Positions 1-10,247 of a stretch of 64,000 nt of DNA are shown piece by piece. Made by a program: the position numbers and the translations under genes. How positions within the stretch are numbered: position 1 is the stretch's first letter; each line of letters begins with the position of its first letter. The notes beneath the pieces were generated by a model. That model saw nothing but the letters and a program-made list of their open reading frames with translations. It was not told where the DNA came from and searched no databases. Source of the stretch: SPDF01 sp963699825 (GTDB lineage Bacteria; Gemmatimonadota; Gemmatimonadetes; Gemmatimonadales; GWC2-71-9); assembly GCA_963699825.1 (NCBI GenBank), contig CAVOVI010000002.1:1-64000 (forward strand). The letters run 5' to 3'.

Positions 1-186
1 GGAAACGAAGTCGGTCGAGGGTCTCTACTTCGCGGGGCAGATCAACGGCACCACCGGCTATGAGGAAGCCGGCGCCCAGGGGTTGATCGCCGGGGCGAAC
101 GCGGCCGGCAAGCTGGCAGGCAAGGAACCTTTTGTCGTGACGCGGGACGAGGGGTACTACTCTGACCCGTTGACCCGAGGATTGTC

Positions 187-190
<4 letters not shown>
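1..190 (+). CDS. mnmG: tRNA uridine-5-carboxymethylaminomethyl modification enzyme MnmG (GidA), 3' fragment
   Basis: The frame open from base 2 encodes the C-terminal part of the FAD-binding domain, with the MnmG signature GLYFAGQINGTTGYEE followed by a GLIAGANAA stretch. MnmG with MnmE modifies the wobble uridine of several tRNAs. In the family this motif is followed by about 200 further residues (the helical MnmE/tRNA-binding domain), but here the frame stops about 20 codons later, after a garbled version of the usual segment (EPFVVTRDEGYY then LTRGLS). The stop TGA overlaps the ahcY start (ATGA). The gene is cut at its 5' side by the window edge. The short C terminus is either a real truncation or an assembly/indel artefact. 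TrmFO was considered, but its motif reads GVEGY rather than GTTGY. Confidence 0.8.
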
Positions 191-1674
<1,484 letters not shown>

Positions 1675-1694
1675 GCGTCACGCAGTGGGACTGC

Positions 1695-1725
1695 AAGAAA
1701 GGGCGCCAGTTGGGCGCCCCTTCTT
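1695..1725. terminator. hairpin terminator between convergent genes
   Basis: AAGAAAGGGCGCC pairs with GGCGCCCCTTCTT around a short loop. The A-rich and T-rich flanks on either arm allow it to work in both directions. It lies 20 bases after the ahcY stop and before the end of the minus-strand propeller gene. Confidence 0.75.
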
Positions 1726-1825
1726 CTGTCATTGCGAGGAGGCCCCGAAGGGGCCGACGTGGCAATCTCGATGTCGATCCCGAGTCCGAGATTGCTTCGG
1801 CCACTGCGTGGCCTCGCAATGACAG
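1726..1825. repeat. palindromic interspersed repeat (CATTGCGAGG type), about 100 bp
   Basis: The ends CTGTCATTGCGAGG and CCTCGCAATGACAG are a perfect 14-base inverted repeat. An inner pair, GGCAATCTCG and CGAGATTGC, forms a second stem, and a small GGCCCC/GGGGCC hairpin lies in the left arm. I recognise the CATTGCGAGG...CCTCGCAATG pattern as a non-coding repeat found in many bacterial genomes. It sits directly after the ahcY terminator and may add a second stop for convergent transcripts. Only one copy of this type is in the window. Confidence 0.75.
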
Positions 1826-1837
1826 AACAGGTCTCCG

Positions 1838-3787
1838 CTAATGCGTCGCGGCCAGCAGCTTCGTCAGGTTGGCCGTCGTGATTCGGTTGATGGGCACCGA
1901 ACGGCGGAAGACCAGCGTGCGAGCCATCGGCCGACCACTCCGCGCCGCCCTCACTCTCCGGGGTCGTCGTGATCCGCCGCGTGGAGCTGTCGGCCAGCGT
2001 CAGGATGCCGTAGTCGCCTGGCATTGCCGTCCCGGAACCGGTAGAACAGCTGGGTTCCGTCCGGGGACCATCGCGCTGCCAGCTGCGCCGACGGGCAGGA
2101 GTTGGCGCCCAGTCGCCGCCGTTGATCGGGAGCAGCATCGCCACCCGCTCACCCTCCGAACCCCCGACGTTCACCATCACGGAATCCGTTGCTGGAGAGC
2201 GTTCCCCGCACGCCAGGGGTGGACTTGTCCCAGACCGTGTGCAGCGAGCCGTCCGCCCCGATGCGCACCAGCGCGATGGCGCCGGGGCCCTGGCCGAGCA
2301 CCGCAGCCAGGAGCGGCAGTGAAGGATGGGTCTGCGTACACAGTCCAAGGATCCCTCCGGTGGTGGTGACCTGCACCGGCGCACCGCCCGAGACCGCCAC
2401 GCGCCAGACGTTTCCCCACGTCGCGTCCTGGTTCGGCACAGAAGTACAGCTCCTTGCCGTCTGCGCTCCAGACAGGATTCTGTTCCCGCACCGGCCAGGT
2501 GGTGAGCTGGCGCGGCGCGCCGCCGGTGGCATCCACCACCCAGATGTCCAGCGAGCCGCCCCGGTCGGACACGAAGGCGAGCTTCGAACCGTCGGGGGAC
2601 CAGTACGTCTGGCTGACCGTCCCCGCGTTCGGGAGGATCGTCCGGCTCGCGCCCCCGGCAAGCGGCACACTGGTGAGGTCGAACACCCCGCCGCCGCGGT
2701 TGATGCTGACCTCGACCTCCCCCTGGCTCGAGACATTGAACCAGGAGGCCTCGAGGGAGTCGGGGGTGAGCTGCCGCTCGGCGCCGTCGGAGAGGGCGTG
2801 GGCCCATATCGTCTGGCTGGTCTTCCCCGTGGTGTAGGCCAGCTCCTGCGTCCCCGGCCGCCAGTCGATGAGCTGCTCGCGTGCCACGTCGTCGGTGATC
2901 CGTTCCGGCCGGCCCGCCGGCGGCCGGCATGACCCAGAGGTCGGTCTGGAGACCGCGTTCGGAGCGGAAGGCGATCCACTCTCCATCCGGCGACCAGATG
3001 GGCGAGTTGTCGTCCCGTACGTCGTTGGTGAGCTGCTGAGGCTTGCCACCATCCACCGGCAGCACCCAGACATCGGCCGCGCCCGTCCGGGTGGAGGTGT
3101 AGAGCAGGCGGGTCCCGTCGGGAGACCAGGGGGTTATCGCACCGCTGAGACTCTCGAATCCATCGGTCGTGAGCGGCTGGAGATTGCCACCCACGCTGTC
3201 GGCCAGCTCGATGAAAGTCTGACCGCCGTCTTGGACCTGCACCGCCAGCTTCGAGCCGTCCGGGGACCAGAAGGCAGAGTGGGTCCGCGACTCTCCCGGC
3301 ACCAGGCGCACCGGGGTGCCGGAATCGACATCGACCGCCATGGCGACGATCGTGGTACCGGCCAGGGTGACGTAGGAGAGCCGCCGTCCATCCGGGTTCC
3401 AGCCGATGGGCTGCTGGAAAGCCTCGGGCGCGTTGAGCCGCCGCGGCGGGCTCACCGGCCGTGTCCACCACCCAGACCCGGGGGAGCGTTGTCCCGATGT
3501 CGGCGCCGATCGCGAACCGGGAACCGTCCGGCGACCAGACCAGCGGGTTCGCCTGGCTCGCGAGGATCGGCACCTTCTTCGGTGCGCTCATGTCGGCCGG
3601 CGATTCCCACAGCTGCCACTTCTCGCCCGCGCGCGACCACCAGTAGATCCGGGAGCCATCGGGGGAATACCCCGCCCCGATGTCGTCGGCGCCCGGCTGG
3701 CGAAAGCGCCGTCGCGACGGGAAGGCCGGACTGATCGCCGCAGGCACCCAGCGCCAGCAGGGCGCCGAGGAAGAGGACTCGCTTCAT
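1838..3787 (-). pseudogene. PD40/TolB-like beta-propeller lipoprotein, interrupted by several frameshifts
   Basis: The start at 3787 overlaps the stop of the upstream kinase (ATGA) and encodes a lipoprotein signal, MKRVLFLGALLALGACG, so the product would be anchored outside the inner membrane. About 650 residues of WD40-like PD40 repeats follow, for example WSPDGSKLAFVSDRGG and WSPDGTRLLYTSTRTG. The reading frame changes at least five times, near 3740, 3465, 2930, 2440 and 2170, and again towards the end. Read piecewise, the repeats stay well conserved up to a C terminus ending NLTKLLAATH. That conservation across every break favours sequence errors over decay. The gene probably supplies the extracytoplasmic propeller for the neighbouring kinase, which has none of its own. 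Confidence 0.7.
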
Positions 3788-5209
3788 GGACTCGCTCCAT
3801 CGGTGGAGGCCAGGGCTTGGGGGTCGAGCGCCCCGCGGACGCCGCTGGCAATGCGGTTGACGATATCGCTCTGCGCCGCGAGCACGTCGCTCACGTCGCG
3901 TTCGTAGGTGTCGGACCAGAGACTGCGGGTGGTGACCGGATCGCTGAACTGCACCGTGATGCGCATGACGTTGCCGGCCCGGAAGACCGACGTCACCACC
4001 AGCGCGTCGAGATTCAGCTTGGTGGCCACCTCCCGGTCGGGGGTGGCCCCGTCGGCGTAGCGCATCATGTTGGAGACCGGCGCCACGCCGACCGTGCCGG
4101 TCTGTGCGATGGCGGTAGTGAGGGCGTCCTGCATGGCGCGCACGAAGAGCGAGTCCTGCCCCGAGATGTCGTTGATGGCCAGCACGCCGACCCGCTCGAT
4201 CTTGCCGCTTCCCCCACCGCCCCGCGTCATGGCCCAGGCACCGATGGCCCCGCCGATGAGCACCACCGCGGCCACCACGCCCATGATCCACGACCGCGGG
4301 GACTTCGTCCGCGGCAACGTGACCTTCGGCACCGGCCGCGTGTGCGTCGGCGTGATGCCCGCCGCTCGGCGTGGAGCCGATCATCTCGAGGTGGCTCACC
4401 AGCTCGTCGGCGGTCTGCCAGCGGTCGGCGGGGTTCTTGGCCAGGCAGCGCATCAGCGCGTCGGCCAGCGGGTCGGGCATGCCGGGCCGCACCTCGCGGA
4501 TGTCCTTCGGCACCTCCATGACATGCGCCGCGAGGATCCCCTGCGCCGTCTTCGCCTCGAAGGGGAGCCGGCCGGCCAGCATCTCGTAGCCGAGGATGCC
4601 GAGGGCGTAGATGTCGGCCCGGGCGTCGATGTCGGTCTCGCCCATCGCCTGCTCGGGCGCCATGTACGACGGCGTCCCGACGGCGATGCCGACGGTGGTC
4701 AGCTTGTCGCCGCCGGCGGCGGAGACCGCCTTGGCCACGCCGAAGTCGGTGACCACGGCGTGGCGGCCCGACAGCAGCACGTTGCCGGGCTTGATGTCGC
4801 GGTGCACCACCCCGCGGGAGTGCGAGTAGGCCAGGGCGTCGGCCACCTCGCGGAGGATGCGCACCGCGTCGGGCACCGGCAGCTGCTTCTCGCGGTGCAG
4901 CCGCTCGGCCAGGGACTCGCCGTCCACGAACGGCATGACATAGTAGAGGAAGCCGGCCGTTTCGCCGGAGTCGTAGAGCGAGAGGATATGGGGGTGGTTG
5001 AACTGGGCGACGATCCGGATCTCGCGCGGGAAGCGCTCGGAGCCGAGGGCGGCGGCGAGCTCCGGCTTGAGGACCTTGAGCGCCACCTGGCGGTCGTGCT
5101 TGACGTCGCGGGCCAGGAAGACGGTCGCCATGCCGCCGGCGCCGACTTCGCGGACAATAGAGTACTGGTCGCCGAGGGCGGCGTCGAGGCGGGTCTGTTC
5201 GTCAGTCAC
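3784..5209 (-). CDS. membrane Ser/Thr protein kinase with FlgO/TolB-like periplasmic domain
   Basis: The kinase domain covers residues 15-285, with the glycine loop GAGGMATVFLA, catalytic VVHRDIKPGNVLL, DFGVA and an activation loop GTPSYMAPEQ, so it is an active RD-type kinase. One frameshift near 4358 (an extra G in GGCGGGCATC) separates this from a membrane helix at about residues 306-328. After the helix comes a ~150-residue domain (IERVGVLAINDISGQDSLF onward) like the TolB/FlgO-type domain found in some cyclases and TPR proteins. Start GTG. Unlike the array kinases at 39984-63178, it lacks a fused propeller. The propeller is instead encoded by the overlapping downstream lipoprotein gene. 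Corrected length is about 475 residues. Confidence 0.85.
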
Positions 5210-5357
5210 TGGTACCCAATCTCCCCCTCAGGGGGCCGCACCGCAACCCGTGGTCCGGAGAGCGGGTTCGGCGGAGGTCCAGCCTATCAATGGGCAGGCC
5301 TGCCTGGCCGAAGCCCGAGCCATCGGTGGCCGGGTTACGGACCACCGAACCCCCGCC

Positions 5358-5370
5358 TATTATTCGAGGG
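5358..5370 (+). promoter_or_regulatory. candidate -10 region for the DUF4136 gene
   Basis: TATTATTCGAGGG lies 26 bases before the ATG, in an otherwise GC-rich gap between divergent genes. Very similar AT-rich boxes precede the genes starting at 13698 (TATTATTCTCGG) and 35436 (TATATTTGAGG). This is pattern matching only. Confidence 0.3.
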
Positions 5371-5395
5371 ACGATCCACTCACCCCTGGGGACCC

Positions 5396-5974
5396 ATGCA
5401 CCGCTCTCTGATGCCACTCGCCGCCATTGTGCTCTTCGCCTGCGGCCCGTCGATCACCGTCACGCAGGACCCGGCCATCCCGATGCCCGGCGCCGCCACC
5501 TACGTGTGGGGTCCGCCGCCGCAGAACGTCCCCAATGAGCAGGGCATCGTGGAGCAGAGCCCGGTCATCCGCCAGCGGATCAAGACCGCCATCGACAACG
5601 AGCTCAAGAACAAGGGCTATCGCCTGACGGATTCGGCGCAGGCGGCGTTCATGGTCCGCTATGCGGTCGGTTCGAAGTTCGAGCAGACCCAGGTGACCAA
5701 CAACGCATCCACCGGCGCCGGCGTGGTCAGCACGAATGCGTGCGGCGGGGCGTCCTGCTGGAGCGGCTGGGACTACGGCTGGTACGGCACCCAGACCACC
5801 GACGTCTCGACCCGGAAGTCCGGCGTCGTGGTGGACCTGGTGGACCTGAAGACCGGCACCCTGGCCTGGCGCGGCATCTACGCGAAGGAATCCACCGGCA
5901 AGGTGCCGTCGCAGGAGGCGGTGCAGGAGGCGGTGGACAAGCTCTTTGCCAAATTGCCGGCCGTCGGGAAGTAG
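5396..5974 (+). CDS. DUF4136-like lipoprotein
   Basis: A 192-residue protein with a short lipoprotein signal, MHRSLMPLAAIVLFACG, followed by the typical DUF4136 pattern: a YVWG segment near residue 40, IRQRIKTAIDNELKNKGY, then AAFMVRYAVG and a conserved VVDLVDLKTGTLAWRGIYAKE toward the C terminus. DUF4136 proteins are small secreted or outer-membrane-associated lipoproteins of unknown function. The middle holds a Gly/Ser/Tyr/Trp-rich insert (GGASCWSGWDYGWYG) with two extra cysteines. It is followed 30 bases later by a paralogue, and the two probably form one transcript ending at the terminator at 6608. Confidence 0.85.
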   Translation: MHRSLMPLAAIVLFACGPSITVTQDPAIPMPGAATYVWGPPPQNVPNEQGIVEQSPVIRQRIKTAIDNELKNKGYRLTDSAQAAFMVRYAVGSKFEQTQVTNNASTGAGVVSTNACGGASCWSGWDYGWYGTQTTDVSTRKSGVVVDLVDLKTGTLAWRGIYAKESTGKVPSQEAVQEAVDKLFAKLPAVGK

Positions 5975-6004
5975 ATTTCGTCACCCCCACTTTCTGGAGC
6001 AGTC

Positions 6005-6574
6005 ATGTCATACCGTCTTCTCTCCCTCGCCGGCGCCGCGCTGCTGATTTCCTGCGGCCCGTCGGTGACCACGCAAGTCAATCCGAACGTCACCGTCCCG
6101 GTGGGCGCCAGCTACGCCTGGGTCGGGACCGACAACGTCAACGGTGGCGACCCGATCGTCTCGAACGAGATCGTCCACTCGATGATCAAGCAGTCCATCC
6201 AGAGCCAGATGGCCGCCAAGGGCTACAAGCTGGTGGCCGACAACGCCGACGCGAAGTTCTACGTGCGCTATTACTTCGGCACCCAGACCCAGACCAGCTA
6301 CGTGACCACCACCACCGGCGTCGGCTACGGCCCGGGCTGGGGCTACGGCTGGGGGTACGGCGGGATGGGGATGACCACCACGCAACCGGTGGAGACCACC
6401 CAGGGCAATGCGATCATCGACCTGGTCGAGATGGGCACCAACACCATGGTGTGGCGCGGCACCATGACGGGCGACCTCAGCAACAAGGCCCCGACCCAGC
6501 AGAAAGTCGATCAGGCGACCGCGAAGCTCATGGCCGGGATGCCGTCCGCCGGCCCGCCGCCCGCGAAGAAGTAG
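6005..6574 (+). CDS. DUF4136-like lipoprotein, paralogue of the preceding gene
   Basis: 189 residues with signal MSYRLLSLAGAALLISCG and the same core as its neighbour: SYAWVG, MIKQSIQSQMAAKGYKL, AKFYVRYYFG, then AIIDLVEMGTNTMVWRGT near the C terminus. The central insert is a glycine/tyrosine-rich stretch (GPGWGYGWGYGGMGM) without the two cysteines of the first copy. CTGGAG lies 7 bases before the ATG. The pair looks like a tandem duplication in which only the insert diverged strongly. Function unknown; secreted and lipid-anchored by the signal. Confidence 0.85.
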   Translation: MSYRLLSLAGAALLISCGPSVTTQVNPNVTVPVGASYAWVGTDNVNGGDPIVSNEIVHSMIKQSIQSQMAAKGYKLVADNADAKFYVRYYFGTQTQTSYVTTTTGVGYGPGWGYGWGYGGMGMTTTQPVETTQGNAIIDLVEMGTNTMVWRGTMTGDLSNKAPTQQKVDQATAKLMAGMPSAGPPPAKK

Positions 6575-6607
6575 CGCCGCCGCAAGCACCACCGACCACC
6601 AAACAAG

Positions 6608-6640
6608 ACGGGTCCGCGCCAATCGCGCGGACCCGTTTTC
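6608..6640 (+). terminator. Rho-independent terminator after the DUF4136 pair
   Basis: ACGGGTCCGCG pairs with CGCGGACCCGT (11 bp) around a 7-base loop and is followed by TTTTC. It is 33 bases after the stop at 6574. Confidence 0.85.
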
Positions 6641-6650
6641 GTTCGCGGAA

Positions 6651-6727
6651 CCCTTGGCGTCTCTTTGCGCCTTTGCGTTGAAAAGCCTTTAGCGCAAAGA
6701 CGCAAAGGGAACCGCCAAGGCGCAAAG
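6651..6727. repeat. CTTTGCG palindromic repeat, copy 1 of 3
   Basis: An imperfect inverted repeat of about 77 bases: CCTTGGCG...CGCCAAGG outside and GCGCCTTTGCGTTG...AGCGCAAAGACGC inside. Related copies are at 12861-12950 and 13794-13868. All three are intergenic, each near the 3' end of a gene. I know of similar CTTTGCG repeats in many bacterial genomes. No coding potential. Confidence 0.8.
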
Positions 6728-6732
6728 AACAG

Positions 6733-8184
6733 CTAGGGAGTGGGGGGGTCGGGCGGGTAGAGCAGGAGGTCGATGGCGCCCTGGCCCTTCACGATGATCT
6801 GGGCCACGAGCGCATCGGGAGCCGCCCACACTCCGGCGGGCGTCGCGCTCGTGAGCGTGGTTCGGAGGAAGAGCCCCGGGGCCAGCTCCCGATTCATGTT
6901 CTCCTCGGCCAGCACCCGCGCCTTCTCGATCGTGGGCGCCAGATTCACCCGGATCGCCTCCCGGAGCTTCTCGGTGACCGCGTCCGTGGACGCGAGCCAG
7001 GCCAGCGCCCCGGTCAGGGCGTCGGTGGTGCCGGCATCGATGACGAGGTCGGGCATGGTGAGCACCCCCGCCGAGTCGATCTGCGGGCGACCGACGGCGT
7101 AGAGGGTGCCGTTCGCCGCGCCCGAGACGGTCAGCGCCACCACCACTCGACCGTCGCCGAGGGGGGTCGGCTTGAGGTGGCGGATGGACATCGTGCGCTT
7201 GCCCACCTTGATCTTCGTTTTTGCGAGGGCCTTCGACAGAATGTCCTCCGCCACATCGTACGGCAGTCGCCCCTCGCTCAGGATGAGAAGCTGCGCGGGT
7301 GGTGCCTCGCTCCGATCAGGCGGCAGGAGGGGATTGGTCGAGGAATCGGGACGCGCGCCGCCGACGATCCGGGGGTTCGCCTCCAGCCCCACCTGGAAGA
7401 GCAGCGTGTCACCCGCCGTCGTCGGCGGAAGGAACCGCAGGACGACGGGGTTGATGAGCAGCCAGAGGCTGTCGGTCAGCCGGAGCGGCTTCTGCATCGT
7501 ACCCCAGACATCCTCGACGGTGGCGCGGAGCGGGAAGGCGGCGATCTTCTGGTCCACCTTCTTCAGTTCACCCTGGAGCGCTCCCTCCGCCGCGGACAGC
7601 ACCTTCTCCGTCACGTTGATGTGCGCGGCGGTCACCTCGCATTGATCCCGCTCGGTGTCGGTGAGCGGCACCGCCTTGACGACAGACGTGGTGCGGAACT
7701 TCCAGGTGCTGTCGATGCGCGCCGTCACACGCAGCGTCACCCGGGCGCGCGGCTGCTCTTCGTCCTCGCCGGTACCACACGAGGCGCTGACCTCCGGGAG
7801 GATGGGCGCGTTGTACCATCCGCGGCCCTGATAGTGCAGAACTGACGAGACGGTGGCGGTCCGGCCTTCAATGTCAATGCGGAACGGCTCCCGCATGATC
7901 TGATACGCGACGTGCATCCTGTCATTGCCCTTGACCGCGAGCTTCTCGTCGATGTTGCCGATGGTGCCGGGCACTTCGGACTCGAGCCACTCGAGCCCTG
8001 GCTTCAGGTCGTAGTGAACCGGGATCTCGAGTCGTGACGGCGGCACCGGCGGGAGCGACTCCTGGACCACGCCCGTCACCATTGCGGGTGGCGGGGCTTC
8101 AAAACTGTCGCCGCCGCACCCCCCGATCCCGGGCAACACCAGGACTGAGATCGCCAGCGCGAGTCGCTCGGCTTGAATTGGCAT
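6733..8184 (-). CDS. DUF4403-like lipoprotein
   Basis: 483 residues with a lipoprotein signal whose hydrophobic run ends LPGIGGCGG, so it should be lipid-anchored in the envelope. The body matches what I recall of the DUF4403 family (two long internally related halves): SRLEIPVHYDLKPGLEWLE at the start, a TARIDSTWKFRTTS strand, then LPYDVAEDILSKALAKTKI and GATDALTGALAWLASTDAV-like segments in the C-terminal half. DUF4403 has no established activity; its fold resembles lipid-binding barrel-type modules. The gene is intact, starts at ATG and is convergent with the DUF4136 pair, the palindromic repeat lying between the two 3' ends. It is divergent from the peptidase operon at 8265, only 80 bases away. 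Confidence 0.75.
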   Translation of the reverse strand: MPIQAERLALAISVLVLPGIGGCGGDSFEAPPPAMVTGVVQESLPPVPPSRLEIPVHYDLKPGLEWLESEVPGTIGNIDEKLAVKGNDRMHVAYQIMREPFRIDIEGRTATVSSVLHYQGRGWYNAPILPEVSASCGTGEDEEQPRARVTLRVTARIDSTWKFRTTSVVKAVPLTDTERDQCEVTAAHINVTEKVLSAAEGALQGELKKVDQKIAAFPLRATVEDVWGTMQKPLRLTDSLWLLINPVVLRFLPPTTAGDTLLFQVGLEANPRIVGGARPDSSTNPLLPPDRSEAPPAQLLILSEGRLPYDVAEDILSKALAKTKIKVGKRTMSIRHLKPTPLGDGRVVVALTVSGAANGTLYAVGRPQIDSAGVLTMPDLVIDAGTTDALTGALAWLASTDAVTEKLREAIRVNLAPTIEKARVLAEENMNRELAPGLFLRTTLTSATPAGVWAAPDALVAQIIVKGQGAIDLLLYPPDPPTP

Positions 8185-8264
8185 ACTGGAATCTATACCG
8201 AGGATGACACCGTAGGAGGGGCTGGCTAGGTTCCAACCGAGTTCCTCATTACGGAGACCCGATC

Positions 8265-10247
8265 ATGGCATTCGTGATTCACCGCCTGCCGCTGACCCCG
8301 CTGTTCGCCGGTGCCTTGTTCCTGGCCGGCTGCGCCTCGAGCACGCCGCCCGCCGCTCCCGCGCCGGTGGCCGCACCGGCCGCCGTCGCGCAGGAGCGGC
8401 CGGTGCCGTATCCGATGGAGGAATCGCTCTGGTTCCAGCGAGCGGTCAAGAGCGACACCCGCACCCGGACCGGGGTGCCCGGACCCAAGTACTGGCAACA
8501 GTGGGCGAAGTATGACCTGGCCGCGAACTACGACCCCGCTACTGGTCGGCTCACCGGCACAGGCACCATCTGGTACTACAACCGGTCTCCCCGCCAGCTC
8601 ACCACCGTCTACGTCCATCTGCACGACAACCTGTTCAGTGACAGTGCGGTACGGAACGAAACCGTGCCCATCACCGGAGGCGTCACGCTGAGTCGCGTGG
8701 CCGTGCGCGGAACGGACGTCCCCGAGGCCGGGGACAAGACCCGGGGCTACAAGATCAACAGTACGGTCATGTCGATTCCGGTGGGGCCTGCCCTCGCCCC
8801 GGGTGACAGTGTGGACCTCGAGTTCGCCTGGAGCCTGACGGTGCCGCCCGACGGCGCGCCGCGCGGCGGCCGCACCGATGACCTCGCCTTCATCAGTTAC
8901 TGGTATCCCCAGATGGCCGTGTACGACGACGTGGTCGGCTGGCAAAACGACCCGTACATGGGGAACGCCGAGTTCTACATGGGCTACGGCAGCTACGACG
9001 TGGCCCTCACCGTGCCGGCCGGCTACCTGATCGGCGCCACCGGGAGCCTGGTCAACCACGCGGAGGTGCTCCCCCCCGCCATCATCCAGCGGGTGGGGAT
9101 GGCCCTCACGTCGGACACGGTGGTGCACGTCGTCACCGAGGCCGATCGCGGCGCGGGCAAGGCGACACTCGCCGGACCGTCGCTCACCTGGCGGTTTCAC
9201 GCCGACACGGTGCGCGACTTTGCGTGGGGGGTCTCCGACAAGTTCGTGATGGACGCCGCCCGCGCCAAGGTCGGCGACCGGGACGGCGACGGCGCGGCGG
9301 ACTACGCCCTGATCCACACCTTCTGGCTCCCCGGCAACGCCACATCCAAGTGGGCCGAGGACGCCCGCTACTCGCGGCATTCCATCGAGTTCCTCTCCAG
9401 CTATCTCTGGCCCTACCCCTGGCCGGTCATGACGTCCATGCAGGGCCCCAATTCCTGCGGCGGCATGGAATACCCCATGATCACCTGCATCGGCGGCTTC
9501 CAGCCGGACACCTTCGCGCTCTATGGCGTGACCGTCCACGAGCTGGCGCACATGTGGTTCCCGATGCAGGTCGGCTCGGACGAGAAGCGCCACGCGTGGC
9601 AGGATGAGGGCCTGACGGAGTTCAACGGCGTGCAGGGCGAGGCCGACTTCTTCACGGGCCGTGACGCCGAGGCGCAGGACAAGGGCATCTACGGCCAGGT
9701 CGCGCGGATGGGGATCGAGGAGCCGCTGATGCGGCACGGCGACCGGTACGACACCGGGATCGGGTACGGGGTCGCGAGCTACATGAAGCCCGCCAACATC
9801 CTGATGACGCTGCGCGGCATGCTCGGGCCGGAGCTCTTCCTCAAGGCCTACCGCACCTACGGACTCCGCTGGCGGTACAAGCACCCCACGCCCTGGGACC
9901 TCTTCTACAGCTTCGAGGACGTGACTGGACAGGATCTGGGATGGTTCTGGCGCACCTGGTTCTGGGAGACGTGGACGGTGGACCAGTCGGTGGCGAGCGT
10001 CACCGCCGGTCCAAACGGATCGACCATCGTCATCGTGGACAAGGGGCTGGCGCCGATGCCGGGCGAAGTGAAGGTGACCCGGAGCGACAGCACCACGGTG
10101 ATGGAGAAGATCCCGGTCAAGTACTGGCTCGACGGCCACGCCACCTACACCTTCACCGTGCCGGGGGCGGCGGTGGTCGGCGTCGAGGTGGACCCGGAGC
10201 AGAAGCTCCCTGACGTGGATCGCACGAATAACAGATGGAGTCCGTGA
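8265..10247 (+). CDS. M1 family aminopeptidase, predicted lipoprotein
   Basis: 660 residues with signal and lipobox LFLAGCASS. The catalytic domain has the zinc motif HELAHMWF near residues 425-432 with the distal glutamate in DEGLTEF about 20 residues later. The exopeptidase motif upstream reads GGMEYP (family GxMEN, altered last residue). Such enzymes are zinc aminopeptidases removing N-terminal residues from peptides; this one would act in the periplasm or outside the cell. SD GGAGA lies 8 bases before the ATG. The stop overlaps the start of the L,D-transpeptidase gene, so the two are probably co-translated. Substrate unknown. Confidence 0.9.
   Translation: MAFVIHRLPLTPLFAGALFLAGCASSTPPAAPAPVAAPAAVAQERPVPYPMEESLWFQRAVKSDTRTRTGVPGPKYWQQWAKYDLAANYDPATGRLTGTGTIWYYNRSPRQLTTVYVHLHDNLFSDSAVRNETVPITGGVTLSRVAVRGTDVPEAGDKTRGYKINSTVMSIPVGPALAPGDSVDLEFAWSLTVPPDGAPRGGRTDDLAFISYWYPQMAVYDDVVGWQNDPYMGNAEFYMGYGSYDVALTVPAGYLIGATGSLVNHAEVLPPAIIQRVGMALTSDTVVHVVTEADRGAGKATLAGPSLTWRFHADTVRDFAWGVSDKFVMDAARAKVGDRDGDGAADYALIHTFWLPGNATSKWAEDARYSRHSIEFLSSYLWPYPWPVMTSMQGPNSCGGMEYPMITCIGGFQPDTFALYGVTVHELAHMWFPMQVGSDEKRHAWQDEGLTEFNGVQGEADFFTGRDAEAQDKGIYGQVARMGIEEPLMRHGDRYDTGIGYGVASYMKPANILMTLRGMLGPELFLKAYRTYGLRWRYKHPTPWDLFYSFEDVTGQDLGWFWRTWFWETWTVDQSVASVTAGPNGSTIVIVDKGLAPMPGEVKVTRSDSTTVMEKIPVKYWLDGHATYTFTVPGAAVVGVEVDPEQKLPDVDRTNNRWSP

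Noticed and set aside
4067..5395. A long N-terminal extension of the first DUF4136 lipoprotein
   Set aside because: The extension runs antisense to the kinase at 3784-5209; a signal peptide with lipobox begins at 5396.
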